A DNA stretch of 64,000 bases from Pachysolen tannophilus NRRL Y-2460 (Eukaryota; Ascomycota; Pichiomycetes; Alaninales; Pachysolenaceae), in the NCBI GenBank assembly GCA_001661245.1, contig KV454012.1:344941-408940 (forward strand), written 5' to 3'. The position numbers were made by a program, and so were the translations under genes. Below, piece by piece: positions 11,601 to 23,130 of this stretch. Under the pieces are notes generated by a model. The model saw only the letters and a program-made list of their open reading frames with translations, was not told the origin of the DNA and did no database searches. Each line of letters starts with the position of its first letter. Position 1 is the first letter of the stretch.

Positions 11601-13180
11601 AACTTGTCTTTTAAAATATATTCGTAAGTAGTTAATAATACGTTAAATTTTGGTTTTTTGTTTGAAGTGTAAAATTCATAATCTCTTATGGTTTGTCTTG
11701 CCTTGGTATTACCTAAGTAGTAGACACAATTAACGTCTGGAGCCCATAATTCAAATGTTTCTTGCCATGCTGGAACTGTTGATAATGGCACCACTACGAG
11801 ATGAGGACCATTTTGTCTTCTTGCATAAATCAACCAACTTAAAAATGCTACAGTTTGAACAGTTTTACCTAAACCCATTTCATCAGCTAAAATTCCATTT
11901 TCATTTCTTGACCATAAGAAAGCCATCCAATTCAAACCTGTCAATTGGAAATCTCTCAATTCTCCATTTTTCACAAACAGTGGTTGTGTCAACAATTTTT
12001 CAAAACGAGGCCTATTATCACCATAATGAGCAGAGAAATGAGGTAGTATTTTTGAATTTTGTCTACTTTGGAATTGCAGGACTCTTTCAGGAGCAATTTT
12101 TGCTATATCATCTGCCAATTCCCAAGTACATTCATCATAGTTTAATCTTTTCCATTTACAGAAATATTTTAAAGTAGAAGTACCATCTTCTTCAACAATT
12201 CTTTCACTATCAACGATTCTTTCTACTTTTGTATATTCAGAAGCTTCATCCCTTCGTCTTTCCTTCTCTAAATCCATACTTTCAAGATCTTCTCTTGTAA
12301 TATAAGGATCACTTCTAATTTCATGATCATAAATGATATATTGTTTGATATAATTATCAACTTTTTTAATACCTCTTAAATTTTGTAAATTTTCATAAGT
12401 TTCAAAAGTATTATGCAAATGAGATTTATCCATCCATTTAATTTTAAATTCATAATCTTTTTTGGGATCACCAATCTCCTTAATAGTTGAAGAATCATCA
12501 TCATCTTTAGATCCTATTAATCTACTGTCCATTACTTGATCTATTTGCAAATCCTCTTGGGTCTGGTTTTCATAATAATATCCACCTTCATAATATCCCT
12601 CTGCAGCATTTCCATCATATTCGTCCTCTTCACTTTCTAATAAATCACTATCATCATCATAATCCACAGCATAATTAACAGTCTTGTTATTTCTTGAAGA
12701 AAACCTAATTTCAGCAGGAGTTGTTGAAGATGATTTCTTATTTTTCGATTTCAATTTTGTTTTTGATTTTGTTTTTGATTTCCTAGTATTATTATTATGA
12801 TGATGATTACTATTAGTATTATTATTATTAGTATTATTATGGGAGTTGGATTTCCCCTTTTTAACGCGTTTACTACCACTCCTCGAACCAGTACCTATAA
12901 ACTCATCATCATCATCATCATCAACGACAAAATCGTCCATTGGTTCATCTTCAAGATCCCCATCTTCCTCGTCATTATCGTCATAATCGTCATAATCTTT
13001 TTGTACTCCATTTTGTTTCTTAGATCTTTTTCTTGGACGATCATCTACGTCATCATCAGATATATCCGCCATTGTAGTAATCGGTATATGAGGACGACTA
13101 GATCTTCTTAATCCATACAATTCAGGATTTTGAAGAACTTCACTTCGGAAACTCATTCTCTTCGATATAATAGACTGCAA
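8648..13180 (-). CDS. CHD1: chromodomain ATP-dependent chromatin remodeller Chd1
   Basis: Nucleosome-spacing ATPase that binds transcribed chromatin. In order: N-terminal [18 protein letters not shown]; acidic and Asn-rich disordered region; tandem chromodomains (about residues 235-375, [21 protein letters not shown] and [16 protein letters not shown]); Snf2 ATPase with motif [13 protein letters not shown] box [14 protein letters not shown], and motifs [22 protein letters not shown] and RAHRIGQKN; acidic bridge [24 protein letters not shown]-like DNA-binding region ([21 protein letters not shown]); and a C-terminal Chd1 helical domain ending [19 protein letters not shown]. The 1510-aa length fits (S. 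cerevisiae 1468). The start could be Met1 or Met9 ([12 protein letters not shown]); Met9 begins closer to the conserved block. An Asn/Ser run near 9715-9800 is a low-complexity insertion. Confidence 0.97.
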   Translation of the reverse strand: MQSIISKRMSFRSEVLQNPELYGLRRSSRPHIPITTMADISDDDVDDRPRKRSKKQNGVQKDYDDYDDNDEEDGDLEDEPMDDFVVDDDDDDEFIGTGSRSGSKRVKKGKSNSHNNTNNNNTNSNHHHNNNTRKSKTKSKTKLKSKNKKSSSTTPAEIRFSSRNNKTVNYAVDYDDDSDLLESEEDEYDGNAAEGYYEGGYYYENQTQEDLQIDQVMDSRLIGSKDDDDSSTIKEIGDPKKDYEFKIKWMDKSHLHNTFETYENLQNLRGIKKVDNYIKQYIIYDHEIRSDPYITREDLESMDLEKERRRDEASEYTKVERIVDSERIVEEDGTSTLKYFCKWKRLNYDECTWELADDIAKIAPERVLQFQSRQNSKILPHFSAHYGDNRPRFEKLLTQPLFVKNGELRDFQLTGLNWMAFLWSRNENGILADEMGLGKTVQTVAFLSWLIYARRQNGPHLVVVPLSTVPAWQETFELWAPDVNCVYYLGNTKARQTIRDYEFYTSNKKPKFNVLLTTYEYILKDKFELGAFKWQYLAVDEAHRLKNAESSLYESLRDFKVNNRLLITGTPLQNNIKELAALVNFLMPGKFKIEQEIDFDKPDDEQETYIKDLQQKITPFILRRLKKDVEKSLPSKTERILRVELSDMQTQYYKNILTKNYAALNAGIKGSQISLLNVMAELKKASNHPYLFDNAEELVLRRAGSSSRENILKGLIMSSGKMVLLDKLLSRLKKDGHRVLIFSQMVRMLDILGDYLSIKGYMFQRLDGTVPSSQRRISIDHFNQDGSNDFVFLLSTRAGGLGINLMTADTVIIFDSDWNPQADLQAMARAHRIGQKNHVMVYRFVSKDTVEEQVLEKARKKMILEYAIISLGIADNNNKASKKNEPSAGELSEILKFGAGNMFKASDNQKKLEDLNLDDVLNHAEDHITTPDLGESNLGGEEFLKQFEVTDYKADVDWDDIIPEDELKKLKEEEKKREDDAYLQQQIQMYSRRKAAVKSMQGSLDESNNDEDDFEDDEDEQRKMRAKKRKAQQAQNQEFNKLTEREIRAIYRAIGKWGDISEMWDQLIGDGTLSNKNLDLLKNCYTEMVAEAQKLVAIEEDRRSKRLADIEKSAQEQKERMNNTSADNTETNSNNNSNNNGNSNGNTNSNSNSTSTTALWMMRRKEIKKAILFDYQGVTKLNAEVILQRPHEMKLLKSVIPKDDPLSFRFTIHPKPVHTWSCEWTERDDAMLLVGIYKFGHGSWAQIRDDPLLRLSNKIFLDNPKVKATPIKDENGNEIQGSGAESKTVKRTPGSVHLTRRFDYLYGLLKEEQDLQNSVPSATPPIRKRVKKINKRSETPDLSSVGLGSGSGADDEHNKLTPRPKTANTKSSSSAHSPPRSESGKTSSTLGSAGKYHINHKQVEPEPYYSEYESMDEENCKDNLHDVRQSLRILKKGSNGLDKRQWVKILKKELITVGDHIAKETINKPKREQEKFQKHLWVFASYFWPVRVPSRKIMAMYLKLKEQSKQ

Positions 13181-14897
13181 TCTGTCTCAGCCAACTTTCT
13201 AATTTCAAATTCTTTAGTATAATCCTAAAGATTATTTACTATATAAATATATAGAAATTTTTCACAATAAAGAAAGAAAAAGAGAGAGAAAAAAAATCTC
13301 ACTCAAGAAAAAATTAAATCTATTTTTATGGGAAAACCGTTTTTTTAAAAAAAAAAATGAAGCCAAAAAAAAATAAAAAAAACGAATAGTCGAAAATATA
13401 AAATCAATCTTTGATTTATTATGATTAGTTGATGGATTGATCGTTTTAAAAATTCATAAACAAGTATTTACTCTGTAGTTACTTATTTATTATTTTCTTT
13501 TTTTTTTTTTTCCTAAATTTTTAAATTTTTTTTTTTTTTTCCTTTTTTTTTTTATGTGAACCGACAACTACACAGGATGGAAAAAAAAGATTTTTTTTTC
13601 CCGACAACAAAAGTTACAATGTGACAAAGCCTTTAATTGGGTCTTGTATCAATTTTCTTTCACCTACAACTGAGTATAAACTTGATATTTTTTTTTTTAA
13701 AAAAAATTAATCCTGTTTTTCCACTGAAAAAAAAAAAAAATCATGAGAACAACTATATAACTAAAAAATCAAAAAAGAAAAAGAAGAAAAAAAAAAATTA
13801 ATTGTCTATATAAACAGTAATTGCTTTACAACGTTAACATGCTGTGCTTTTAGTTTTTCAATTTTGTATCTTTCCGATGTAGTACACGAGAACTTGGGTT
13901 AAAGCCTGAAAGCCTTACCCCGCCCACGAACCGACCAAACCGATAAAAACAATCAAAATTTATCACCAGTAAGTAACATACAAACAACTAAATCCTTTTA
14001 AATTGTTCATATGTATACTAAAATAAAACTTTGATCAAATCAATAACTTTGTGAAAAGGGAAACAAAAAAACCCTCGCAGTGGAAAAAGTACCTGCATTT
14101 CGCTAAATCAAATATGAAACCATACAGAGTAAAACAACAATCAAACCAAACCCAAACCCAAAAGAAAAACAAACGCAAACGTAACCAAACCACAAGAATA
14201 AAATTACTATCTGAAACAAGACTTCATAAATAGAAAAATATTCTTTAAATCAAAAAAAAAAATCTTCAAATCAAATCCCTTAATAAACCAAAATTATTAC
14301 GTACCCTTAAAAAGCGAAAAAAAAAAAAATTCTAAAATTTTTATAGAGATAAACAAAATCCTAATGTTAAAAAGGAAATTTATGATTAAAAAAACAAGTT
14401 TTTTGCGGGAGATTCAACCCTTTTTATACCATTTCTGCAATAAAAACTTACTGACACGTGGTATTTGACCCACTCACTAACACGCACTGACAGAAATATT
14501 AATCAAACAATCATATATATATGATTATTCATATGGATATGGTCAAAGATTACTGAAATTTTACAATTCTGACAACAATTCATGTCCCATACTACTCTGG
14601 ATTTAATTACTGTAATCTATAAACAAAATTGTACAAAAATTGGGTATTGGATATCTTCCCGCCAATGAAATCGCTGTATTTACTAATCCCATAGTGACTG
14701 GTTTTACACACTTCCCATATTATTTCTCATCACTACCAAGTTTGTATGGGAAAACAACACAAAATTCACAATTTTTAGGGGCTGTCGTGTGGTTGAAACA
14801 CAAAAGTCTCAATTCGAAAAAAGAAACAAAAAAAAAATTTTCTTTTTTTTGTTTCTTTTTTCTAACACTCTCTGTGAAAAATTTCTCTCTACTGAAA

Positions 14898-14928
<31 letters not shown>

Positions 14929-15095
14929 TAAGATAATATTTGAACAACAAGGAAACAATAGCAATACGTGTATTTTTATCACTCATTCTTTATTCTCTTG
15001 CCTTTCTATCGAAGAAACTTATTTAAAAAACAAAAAAAGACACCCCAACTTCTTATAATTACTAACTGCTTTTTTATTTTTCAATAATTACACAG
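13181..15095. other. long intergenic region between CHD1 and RLI1, with likely RLI1 intron at the right end
   Basis: About 1.9 kb of divergent upstream sequence. It holds many poly-A/poly-T tracts, a GTAAGT at 13969-13974, a CACGTG E-box near 14455 and a TA repeat near 14900-14930. A TACTAAC branch site lies at 15060-15066, with an acceptor CAG ending at 15095. The missing first coding exon of RLI1 should lie here. Short open frames (for example 14051-14233) have biased, basic composition and look like chance. Confidence 0.5.
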
Positions 15096-16906
15096 TTCTT
15101 GCTTGTCCTATAAAAGTGATAACAGATAAGTGTAAACCCAAAAAATGTCGTCAAGAATGTCGAAAGTCTTGTCCGGTTAATAAAACAGGTAAATTGTGTA
15201 TTGAGGTGACACCAGCAGATAAGATTGCGTTTGTTTCTGAGGTATTATGTATTGGGTGTGGTATTTGTGTTAAAAAATGTCCATTTGATGCATTGACAAT
15301 TATTAATTTACCAACAAATTTGGATAGTGAAGTTACCCATAGATATTCTGCAAATTCTTTTAAATTACATAGGTTACCTACACCAAGACCGGGACAAGTG
15401 TTGGGGTTAGTTGGTAGTAATGGTATTGGTAAATCAACAGCATTAAAGATTTTAGCAGGAAAACAAAAACCAAATTTAGGAAGGTATGATGATCCACCAG
15501 ATTGGGAAGTAATTTTAAAATATTTTAGAGGTTCAGAATTACAAAATTATTTTACCAAAATTTTGGAAGATAATATTAAAGCAATAATTAAACCACAATA
15601 TGTTGATAATATTCCAAGAGCTATAAAAGGTCCAGTAAATAAAGTTGGTGAATTATTGACAGCTAAATTAGAACGTAAAGAACTGGGAAAGAAAATCGTT
15701 GATGTCTTGGAATTAAAACCTGTTTGGAAAAGAGAAATTTCTAAATTATCAGGTGGTGAATTACAAAGATTTGCAATAGGTATGGCATGTGTTCAAGATG
15801 CTAATGTTTATATGTTTGATGAACCTTCATCATATCTTGATGTTAAACAACGTCTTAATGCTGCAGAAATTATTAGATCATTATTACAACCTTCAGTATA
15901 TGTCATTGTTGTTGAGCACGATTTATCTGTCTTGGATTATTTGTCAGATTTTGTTTGTATTTTATATGGTGTTCCATCTGTTTATGGTGTTGTTACATTA
16001 CCATCTTCTGTAAGAGAAGGTATTAATATTTTCTTGGATGGTCATATACCAACTGAAAATTTAAGATTTAGACATGAATCTTTACAATTTAGACTTTCTG
16101 ATGCATCAGATAATTTAATTATTGATCAATCAAGATCATTTTCTTATTCATCAATGAAAAAAACTCAAGGTGATTTCCATTTAAAAATTGAAGCTGGTGA
16201 ATTTAATGATTCCGAAATCTTGGTTATGATGGGTGAAAATGGTACAGGAAAAACTACATTTTGTAGATTATTAGCAGGTGCCATAGAACCAGATGAAGGT
16301 ACAAAAGCACCTAAATTAAACGTTTCAATGAAACCACAAAAAATTGCACCAAAATTCACAGGAACAGTTAGACAATTGTTTTTAAAAAGAATCAGAGCAT
16401 CTTTCTTACATCCTCAATTTAATACCGATGTTCTTAAACCTTTAAGAATAGATGATATTATTGATCAAGAAGTTCAACATTTATCCGGTGGTGAATTACA
16501 AAGAGTTGCTGTTGTCATGGCATTAGGTGCCCAAGCAGATATTTATTTGATTGATGAACCTTCTGCTTATTTGGATTCTGAACAACGTATTATCTGTTCT
16601 AAAGTTATCCGTAGATTTATTATTCATTCCAAGAAAACTGCTTTTGTTGTAGAACACGATTTCATCATGGCCACATATTTGGCTGATAAAGTCATAGTTT
16701 TCGAAGGTACACCTTCAAAAGATGCCACTGCAAGAAAACCAGAAAGTTTATTAACAGGTTGTAATAGATTTTTGAAAAACTTGAATGTTACTTTCAGAAG
16801 AGATCCAAATTCGTTTAGACCAAGAATCAATAAATTGGACTCTCAAATGGATAAAGAGCAGAAATTGGCAGGAAATTATTTCTTCTTGGACAACACATCA
16901 TTATGA
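15096..16906 (+). CDS. RLI1: ribosome-recycling ABC ATPase Rli1/ABCE1 (3' exon; first exon not found)
   Basis: Soluble twin-ATPase with two N-terminal 4Fe-4S clusters that splits ribosomes after termination and acts in 40S/60S biogenesis and export. Visible: [17 protein letters not shown] and [17 protein letters not shown] (Fe-S cysteines), Walker [10 protein letters not shown] and GENGTGKTT, two LSGGELQR signatures, and DEPSSYLD and DEPSAYLD. The conserved part is full length. No ATG lies in frame before DKCKPKK: upstream the frame reads LACPIKVIT and then reaches a stop at 15056-15058, and the next in-frame Met is hundreds of codons in. A TACTAAC at 15060-15066 and acceptor CAG (ends 15095), or AAG (ends 15116; same phase), show this is exon 2. 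The missing exon should supply roughly ten residues ending in phase 1; I found no convincing candidate. Confidence 0.93.
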
Positions 16907-17268
16907 ACCATTTAAAAATGATTAATATAGCTTTTCTCTTCATTTTGGTTCTATAAAATGTACTAGAATATGTGATCTGATAAAGTAAAAAATTGGCTTT
17001 GTGGTCGTTGCAGAGCGAAAAATTTTTCAAAAAAATTTAAAAAAATTTAAAAAAAAAAAAATTTTTTTAGAGTCCGAAAATGGCAGACGGACAAAAAAAA
17101 AAAGTTTTTCCATTACTTTTTATCGGGTAAATAGTATAAAGTAAAAATTTCGGAAAAATAAATAATTTTTAAACAAAATTGTTTGGTAGTGTGCAGAAGC
17201 ACAATTAAATGTAATCACATAGACAGCCCTCAAATTATTTAAAAATTAGAAACAAAAGAGGCTTTATA

Positions 17269-17346
<78 letters not shown>

Positions 17347-17705
17347 TATAAATGGTAATCAGTAATGATAAAATGATAATAAAGTAAACTAAAATACAAG
17401 AAACTTTTCTTTCTTCTTTTTATAGAAACCCCACTATTAAGCAAATGCAACTTTCAAGTAAAATAAAATAAAATAAAATAAAATAAAAAAAAAAAATTAA
17501 AAAGAAAAAAAAATAAAAAAAAACGCCGTCAAAATCACAAAAAAAAAATCTATCTTTTTCTTTCATTGCTTTCTCATTCACAGTTGCATTAAAACTCATT
17601 TTAATTAAACATATAATAATATATATTCCAATTATAGTTTTATTTGAATTCAATATATTCTCATATATATTACTCAAATTAATAACTTTTATATATATAC
17701 TTATA
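16907..17705. other. RLI1 3' region and PAB1 upstream region
   Basis: AT-rich, non-coding. It includes a TAA/ATA trinucleotide run, AAAAT repeats near 17460-17490 and long A tracts. A minus-strand open frame at 17420-17677 is Phe-rich and arises from these tracts, so I do not call it. Confidence 0.5.
17269..17347. repeat. AAT trinucleotide microsatellite
   Basis: About 26 uninterrupted AAT units between RLI1 and PAB1. It is non-coding and likely length-variable between strains. Confidence 0.9.
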
Positions 17706-17792
17706 TAAAAATTAAAAAAAAAAAAAAAAATAAAGAAAAAAAACTTTTAAAAAAAATTAGAAAAACCTAATAAAAAAATATATAATATAATA
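17706..17792 (+). promoter_or_regulatory. A-rich PAB1 leader
   Basis: The bases just before the PAB1 start are almost all A, with several runs of 7 or more. A-rich 5' leaders of poly(A)-binding-protein mRNAs are known to bind the protein itself and repress its translation in other eukaryotes. The same autoregulation is inferred here. The transcription start is not known from sequence, so how much of this is leader is uncertain. Confidence 0.5.
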
Positions 17793-19679
17793 ATGTCAAC
17801 CACCCAAGATTCAGCCAAGGAAGTTCAAGAGAAACTTGAAGGCTTATCCCTTTCATCAGACGCCGCTTCCTCTGCCACTCCTGCTGCTACCGAGGAAACC
17901 CCATCCACTTCTACTGAAGATACTTCAAAAGTTGTTGAAAATTCTGCTTCATTATATGTTGGTGAATTAGATCCAAGTGTTAATGAATCTGAATTATTTG
18001 AAGTTTTTTCTCCAATTGGTCAAGTCTCTTCGATCCGTGTTTGTCGTGATGCTGTCACTAAGCGCTCTTTAGGTTATGCTTATGTCAATTTTCAAGATGT
18101 TAAAGATGGTGAACGTGCTTTGGAAGAATTAAATTATACTCCAATTAAAGGTAGACCTTGTCGTATTATGTGGTCTCAACGTGATCCTGCATTACGTAAA
18201 AATGGTGCTGGTAATATTTTCATTAAGAATTTACATCCAGCTATTGATAATAAGACTTTACATGATACTTTTTCTGCTTTTGGTAACATTTTATCTTGTA
18301 AAGTTGCTACAGATGAATTGGGTAATTCAAAAGGTTTTGGGTTTGTTCATTATGAAACAGCAGAAGCTGCTCAAGCCGCCATTGAAAATGTTAATGGAAT
18401 GTTATTAAATGACCGTGAAGTTTATGTTGGTCCTCATGTTTCTAAAAGAGAACGTGAATCCAAATTTGAAGATTTAAAGGCAAATTTTACAAATATTTAT
18501 GTTAAAAATATTGATTTAGAAGTTAGTGAAGAAACTTTTAAAAGTTTATTTGAACCATATGGTAATATAACTTCAATTTATATTGAATACGATTCAGATG
18601 GTAAATCTAGAGGTTTTGGTTTTGTTAATTTTGAAAATCATGAAGATGCTCAAAGAGCTGTTGAAGAATTAAATGATAAAGAAGTTAATGGTAAAAAAAT
18701 TTATGTTGGACGTGCTCAAAAGAAAAGAGAACGTTTAGAAGAATTGAAAAAACAATATGAAGCTGCTCGTTTAGAAAAATTATCAAAATATCAAGGTGTT
18801 AATTTATTTGTTAAAAATTTGGATGATACCATTGATGATGAAAAATTACAAGCTGAATTTGAACCTTTTGGTACTATTACTTCAGTTAAAGTTATGACTG
18901 ATGATCAAGCTAAATCTAAAGGTTTTGGTTTTGTTTGTTTTTCATCTCCAGAAGAAGCTTCAAAAGCATTGGCTGAAATGAACCAGAGAATGGTTGCAGG
19001 TAAGCCATTGTATGTTGCCTTGGCTCAACGTAAAGATGTTAGACGTCAACAATTGGAACAACAAATTCAAGCTCGTAACCAAATGAGAATGCAACAAGCT
19101 GCTGCCTCTGGAATTCCAAGTCAATTTATTAATCCAATGTTTTATGGTCAAGCTGCTCAACAACCAGGTTTCTTACCACCAAATGCTAGAGGTAATGCTC
19201 CATTTGCCGGTGGTCCAAACCCTCAAATGATGATGCAACAAGGTATTCCAAGACCTGCACAAATTCCAATTCCACAAGGTCAATTTAACCGTGCTCCAAA
19301 TGGTCAACCTTTACCAGTTTATGGTATGCCACCTGTATTCAATAATGTTCCACAACAACGTTATTACAACAATAGAAACCAAGGTGGTCCAAGAAGACCA
19401 CAAAACCAACAAATTAAGCCAGAAGAAGGTACTTCTTTAGCTTCAATTTTACCTCAATATCCACCAGAACAACAAAAGAGAATGTTGGGTGAAGAATTGT
19501 ATCCAAAAATTGTCAACACTGGTAAAGCCACAGATGCTGAAGCTGCCGGTAAGATTACAGGTATGATGTTAGATTTAGAGAATGATGAAATTTTAGCTTT
19601 ATTGAGCGATGATAAATTATTTGAATCCCATTTTAATGATGCCTTAGCTGCATACCAACAATACAAAGCTGAAAAATAA
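17793..19679 (+). CDS. PAB1: cytoplasmic poly(A)-binding protein
   Basis: Binds mRNA poly(A) tails, links them to eIF4G and governs deadenylation. Four RRMs are visible: about residues 52-130 ([20 protein letters not shown]), 138-215 ([20 protein letters not shown]), 231-308 ([20 protein letters not shown]) and 334-411 ([20 protein letters not shown]), each with a GFGFV-type RNP1. A Pro/Gln/Met/Asn linker follows, then a C-terminal MLLE domain (about 545-615, [14 protein letters not shown]). The 628-aa length is typical. I saw no in-frame CTG codon. The ATG at 17793 is the first in the frame and is followed by an acidic N-terminus as in relatives. Confidence 0.98.
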   Translation: MSTTQDSAKEVQEKLEGLSLSSDAASSATPAATEETPSTSTEDTSKVVENSASLYVGELDPSVNESELFEVFSPIGQVSSIRVCRDAVTKRSLGYAYVNFQDVKDGERALEELNYTPIKGRPCRIMWSQRDPALRKNGAGNIFIKNLHPAIDNKTLHDTFSAFGNILSCKVATDELGNSKGFGFVHYETAEAAQAAIENVNGMLLNDREVYVGPHVSKRERESKFEDLKANFTNIYVKNIDLEVSEETFKSLFEPYGNITSIYIEYDSDGKSRGFGFVNFENHEDAQRAVEELNDKEVNGKKIYVGRAQKKRERLEELKKQYEAARLEKLSKYQGVNLFVKNLDDTIDDEKLQAEFEPFGTITSVKVMTDDQAKSKGFGFVCFSSPEEASKALAEMNQRMVAGKPLYVALAQRKDVRRQQLEQQIQARNQMRMQQAAASGIPSQFINPMFYGQAAQQPGFLPPNARGNAPFAGGPNPQMMMQQGIPRPAQIPIPQGQFNRAPNGQPLPVYGMPPVFNNVPQQRYYNNRNQGGPRRPQNQQIKPEEGTSLASILPQYPPEQQKRMLGEELYPKIVNTGKATDAEAAGKITGMMLDLENDEILALLSDDKLFESHFNDALAAYQQYKAEK

Positions 19680-20073
19680 GCATTTGTAAAATTCTAAAGC
19701 TTTATTTTTCACCTTTTTTTTTTTTNTTTTTTTTTTTTTTTTTTTTTTTTTGTAGTATATATATAATTGTTATTTTTTTTGATTTTTGAATTTTGAAAGA
19801 TTTATTTGAATATATATAAAAAAAGGAAACAATTTTTTGTAGAATTAAGATAGAGTTCAAGATTAAATTAATAATTATTTCATCTATTTTTGATCTCTAT
19901 TTGATAAACGTTGTTGATAATCTCTATTTTTAAAGAGAAGAAAATTCGTGTATCCGATAACGAAAGAAGAAGCTTTTATAAATTAAAAAATTACATGCTC
20001 TGCTGGGCCTTCTCATCATTAACAAATAAAATATAGACTTTTCATATATATCAAACTATTTGAGTTTTGAAAG
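19680..20073. other. PAB1 3' region and SNARE gene promoter
   Basis: Long poly-T tract with one ambiguous base (N) at 19726, then AT-rich sequence. No gene seen. Confidence 0.5.
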
Positions 20074-21328
20074 ATGTCTTCTACTAATAGTGTGAGTGGA
20101 GATTCCACGAATGATATAAATTCACATTGTAAGTTGAAAAAAAAAAAAAATTTAAAACTGATTTAGTATATATATATATATATATGTATATATTATGACA
20201 TGGATATTTGACTAACAATTAAATATAGTAATTTATACAACTTTAACATCAAATTCGACTACTTTGTATACTAATGAAAATTTGAATATTACTTCTTGTT
20301 TGAATATTAATTGCACTGAACTTGTCTCTGAGGAATTGGGTTATATAAATTCAAATAAGGATAGTGCACATAGTAGTAGTCTTGGTAGCGCTAATGGTAA
20401 TGGGTTGAAAAAGACAGGGAATTTTGGTAGTATTATAATAAATGGTAATACTTTATATCGAGGTTCCATTACGGTTAATTTAATGTTATATTATTTCAAA
20501 TATTTATTGCCAAGTAATGATTTGATTACAATAGTGACGATATGTACAGATAAGTTGAATCAAAATTTTGTTTTAAATGTCTTAAATCGAATTTTGAAAG
20601 AATATAAAATTTTTAAAGAAGAACAAGATCTGTTGATTTCGGACCAAAAGACCAAACTTGCTAATAATAACCTGAATCAAAATAGTAACGCTGTTGGATC
20701 CACTTATTTCCATTTTGGACATCAACAGCAACCACAACAACAGCAAAATTCATCATCCCCTAAATCTCCTAAGAATGAAGATGGTACTACTATTGTTGGT
20801 GATATAGACAAGCATAAAGAACCAAATAAGTTAGAATTTAAGATAAAATTTAATCAAATTATAAAATTTGAAGAATTGAAGTTATCTAAATATAAAAACT
20901 ATTATTCTGCACTGAATAATAGTAATGGAAATACTTTTGGTAATGCTGATGAAGTTGGATTGGCAAATGACGAAATTGATGAAGTGCGTAATATGATGAA
21001 CGAAAACATTGAAAGAGTGATAGACCGTGGAGAGAGGATCAGCTTATTAGTGAACAAGACTGATCGGTTAAATAATGTTTCGAGTTCTTTCAGAAGAAGA
21101 ACAATCTCTATTAGAAGAAAATTTTGGTGGAAAAATTTTAAATTCTTCCTGATGTTGAGTGCATTACTAGTCATCTTTATGTACTTATTTGGAGGTGAGT
21201 TTTGTGGACTACCGCTTTACTCCAAATGCTTTGAGCATGGTGGAGGTAGTGATGGCGATGGCAGCGGTCGTAGTAGTGGTGGTGGTGGTGGTGGTAATGG
21301 TGGCCATACCGGTGCTTTATTGGACTAG
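20074..21328 (+). CDS. NYV1: R-SNARE, Nyv1/VAMP7-like, one intron
   Basis: Probable vacuolar-fusion R-SNARE. Exon 1 is 20074-20128 (MSSTNSVSGDSTNDINSH plus one base). The intron is 20129-20228: donor GTAAGT, branch GACTAAC at 20210-20216, acceptor TAG. Exon 2 continues in frame as LIYTTLTSNSTTLYTNE. The 384-aa product has a divergent longin-like N-terminal half with an Asn/Gln-rich insert. The R-SNARE motif is VRNMMNENIERVIDRGERIS, whose central Arg (DRGER) is the zero-layer residue, followed by LLVNKTDRLNN. One membrane span follows (FFLMLSALLVIFMYLF). After the anchor comes a short Cys-containing segment (FCGLPLYSKC) and an unusual Gly/Ser-rich tail that would face the lumen. Family R-SNARE is sure; orthology to Nyv1 is likely because of the longin region, but another VAMP7-type SNARE is possible. 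Confidence 0.85.
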
Positions 21329-21527
21329 TGATTGGGTACCGATTTGGAAAGGGAAAGCTGTAATAATATAGAATTAGTTGAGTTTTTAATGAAGTACTTT
21401 GAAGTCTTTGCTAGATTTATAGTTTACAAAAATTAGAAAATAAAGTTCGTGGTTAAAGTAGTAATAATAATAAAATTAAGAAAAAAAAAGTAACATATAT
21501 ATATATATATAGACATTTTTTGGTTAA

Positions 21528-22580
21528 CTATTCATCCACTTCATCATCTTCTTCATCATCTTCGTCTTCACCTTCAGTAGCTGATTTGAAATTTTCTTCG
21601 TGATTTTCATTTTCTTCACCTTCTAATTCTATATGTTCTTTTTCGAGTATTTGAGAAGGATTCAATTTTTGCTGTGAGTTTTGGGCATGATCTTCATCAT
21701 CATCATCATCGTCATCCTCTTCTTCTTCTTCTTCTTTTTCTTCTTCTGCAACATTTGCCTCGTCATTGTCTTCGCCATTGTCATCGTCATCATCATCATC
21801 ATCATCATCACCGTCTTGCTCTTGTTTTTCCTTTTCTGTATCCTCTCCTTTGGCAACCGTATTACCTTTGTTATCTTTTAACTTTTTTGGTTTCTTTTCA
21901 GTTTCCTTTGTCTCTTCATCCTCTACTTCCTCCTCATTCACACTAGCATCTTCCTTATCATCATTAAGATTTTGTTCTCCAATAGCTTCTTGTTTTTGTT
22001 TTTTCTTTAATTGCAGTTTCAGTGTAAAATTTTCTAATTCATCTTTTATAATTGGAATATAAGAATCAAATCCAGTAAGTTCTAATGCATTTATAATATC
22101 TTGTGCATTGACCGTTTTCCTATTTGCATCCTTAGCTATCTGCGTAGCATGATGGAAAAGGTGACTTATATATACAACACTACTTCTTTGAATCAATGTT
22201 AATGAATCTTTAGCTAATATAAAAGAAGATTTTTCAGGAAGATTTTCTTCTTCTTCTATATTATTATTACCTTCATTTTCTTCAGAATTTTTTTCTGGAA
22301 TTAAAACAGACTTTGCTATTCTTGCAATGGTTGCCTTGGGGAAAAGAATTTCCTAAATCAAAAAAAAAAAAAAAAAAAACAAACCTCATATTAGTACTCA
22401 AAATCATCAATTAATTAATTTTAAAATAAAATCTTTTAAACTTACATCTATCGAAATAATCTCATGATTTGACAGTTGCAGTTGCTGCAGCGGCAGCGGC
22501 AGCAGCAGCAGAACTCCAGATGGATTATTTCCATCAGACGAATCTTGCAGCTGGCTCTTCCTCCACCCTTTAGCTGGCAT
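21528..22580 (-). CDS. DPB4: histone-fold subunit Dpb4 (DNA polymerase epsilon / ISW2-CHRAC), one intron
   Basis: Exon 1 is 22580-22446 (45 codons, MPAKGWRKSQ). The intron is 22353-22445: donor GTAAGT, branch TACTAAT at 22396-22390, acceptor TAG. Exon 2 starts EILFPKATIARIAKSVL, the first histone-fold helix, and continues QRSSVVYISHLFHHATQIAK and NRKTVNAQDIINALELTGF. The 319-aa product ends in long Asp/Glu-rich runs, typical of Dpb4/CHRAC17 but longer than usual. MPAKGWRK matches the MPPKGWRK start of yeast Dpb4. Exon 1 carries nine CTG codons: read as Leu they give a Leu/Pro/Gln run, read as Ser a Ser/Pro/Gln linker, the latter being more natural. Its likely partner, Dpb3-like, is encoded at 63182-63904. 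An ACGCGT box lies 76 bp upstream. Confidence 0.93.
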
Positions 22581-23130
22581 ATTCTATAAACCTTTTTTTT
22601 TTCTTAAGTTTTAGTTGTATCTTTTACCATATAAAAATATATATATACTTTTTCAACGCGTTTTTCTTCATACTAATTCTCTTTTTCTTTTTACTTTCTT
22701 GGGGATTTGAAGTAGTGCAGCGCTAACTCAAAAAAACTAAAAAGAGAAATTTAAGCGTGTGGCTGCAGAATGAAATAAGATAGAGATGAGGACAGAGATT
22801 TAAAAAAAAAAAAGTAATAGCAAACATATAAACATATAATAAATATATATACAAAGAAGAATTAGACGCTGTTTATAAAAAAGTTACTTTTATAAATTAT
22901 TGTTTTAAAATAGTATTGAAACTATTTTAATAAAAGACAAGGTGAATAGATAAATTGAATTATATTGAGAAAAAGAGAGAAAAAAAATTTTGTTTTTGTT
23001 TTTTAAATTTTTCGAAAAGGGGTGGTAATAGGGATATGCATAGTTTTAAGGTAATATTAATAAAGTATTAAGATTAAAAGAAAAAAAAAAAAAAAAAAAA
23101 AAAAAAGAGAGTGGATTTGAGGATTTGAAA
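22581..23130. promoter_or_regulatory. DPB4/SPO71 divergent upstream region
   Basis: 550 bp between divergent start codons, AT-rich, with a poly-A run just before the SPO71-like start. A perfect MluI-type ACGCGT lies on the DPB4 side. No gene seen. Confidence 0.5.
22656..22661 (-). promoter_or_regulatory. ACGCGT MCB-type box upstream of DPB4
   Basis: The palindromic hexamer ACGCGT is the binding core of the Mbp1/Swi6 (MBF) G1/S activator in yeasts and typically precedes replication genes. It sits 76 bp from the DPB4 ATG. The site is seen; the function is inferred. Confidence 0.55.

Noticed and set aside
14051-14233. 60-aa Lys/Gln-rich ORF upstream of RLI1
   Set aside because: Composition follows the A-rich DNA; no family features, and it does not splice to RLI1 in the required phase.
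14591-14633. ATG TCC at about 14584 considered as RLI1 exon 1 (MSHTT...)
   Set aside because: The only phase-compatible donor is GTACAA and the peptide does not resemble the Rli1 N-terminus.
14640-14936. 98-aa ORF (MGIGYLPANEIAVFTNP) considered as RLI1 exon 1
   Set aside because: IAV resembles the RIAV of Rli1, but no donor in the right phase follows and the rest is poly-Phe/poly-Ile from simple repeats.
21674-22062. Plus-strand ORFs over the DPB4 acidic tail
   Set aside because: They are antisense readings of GAT/GAA repeats (His, Ser or Ile/Val runs).
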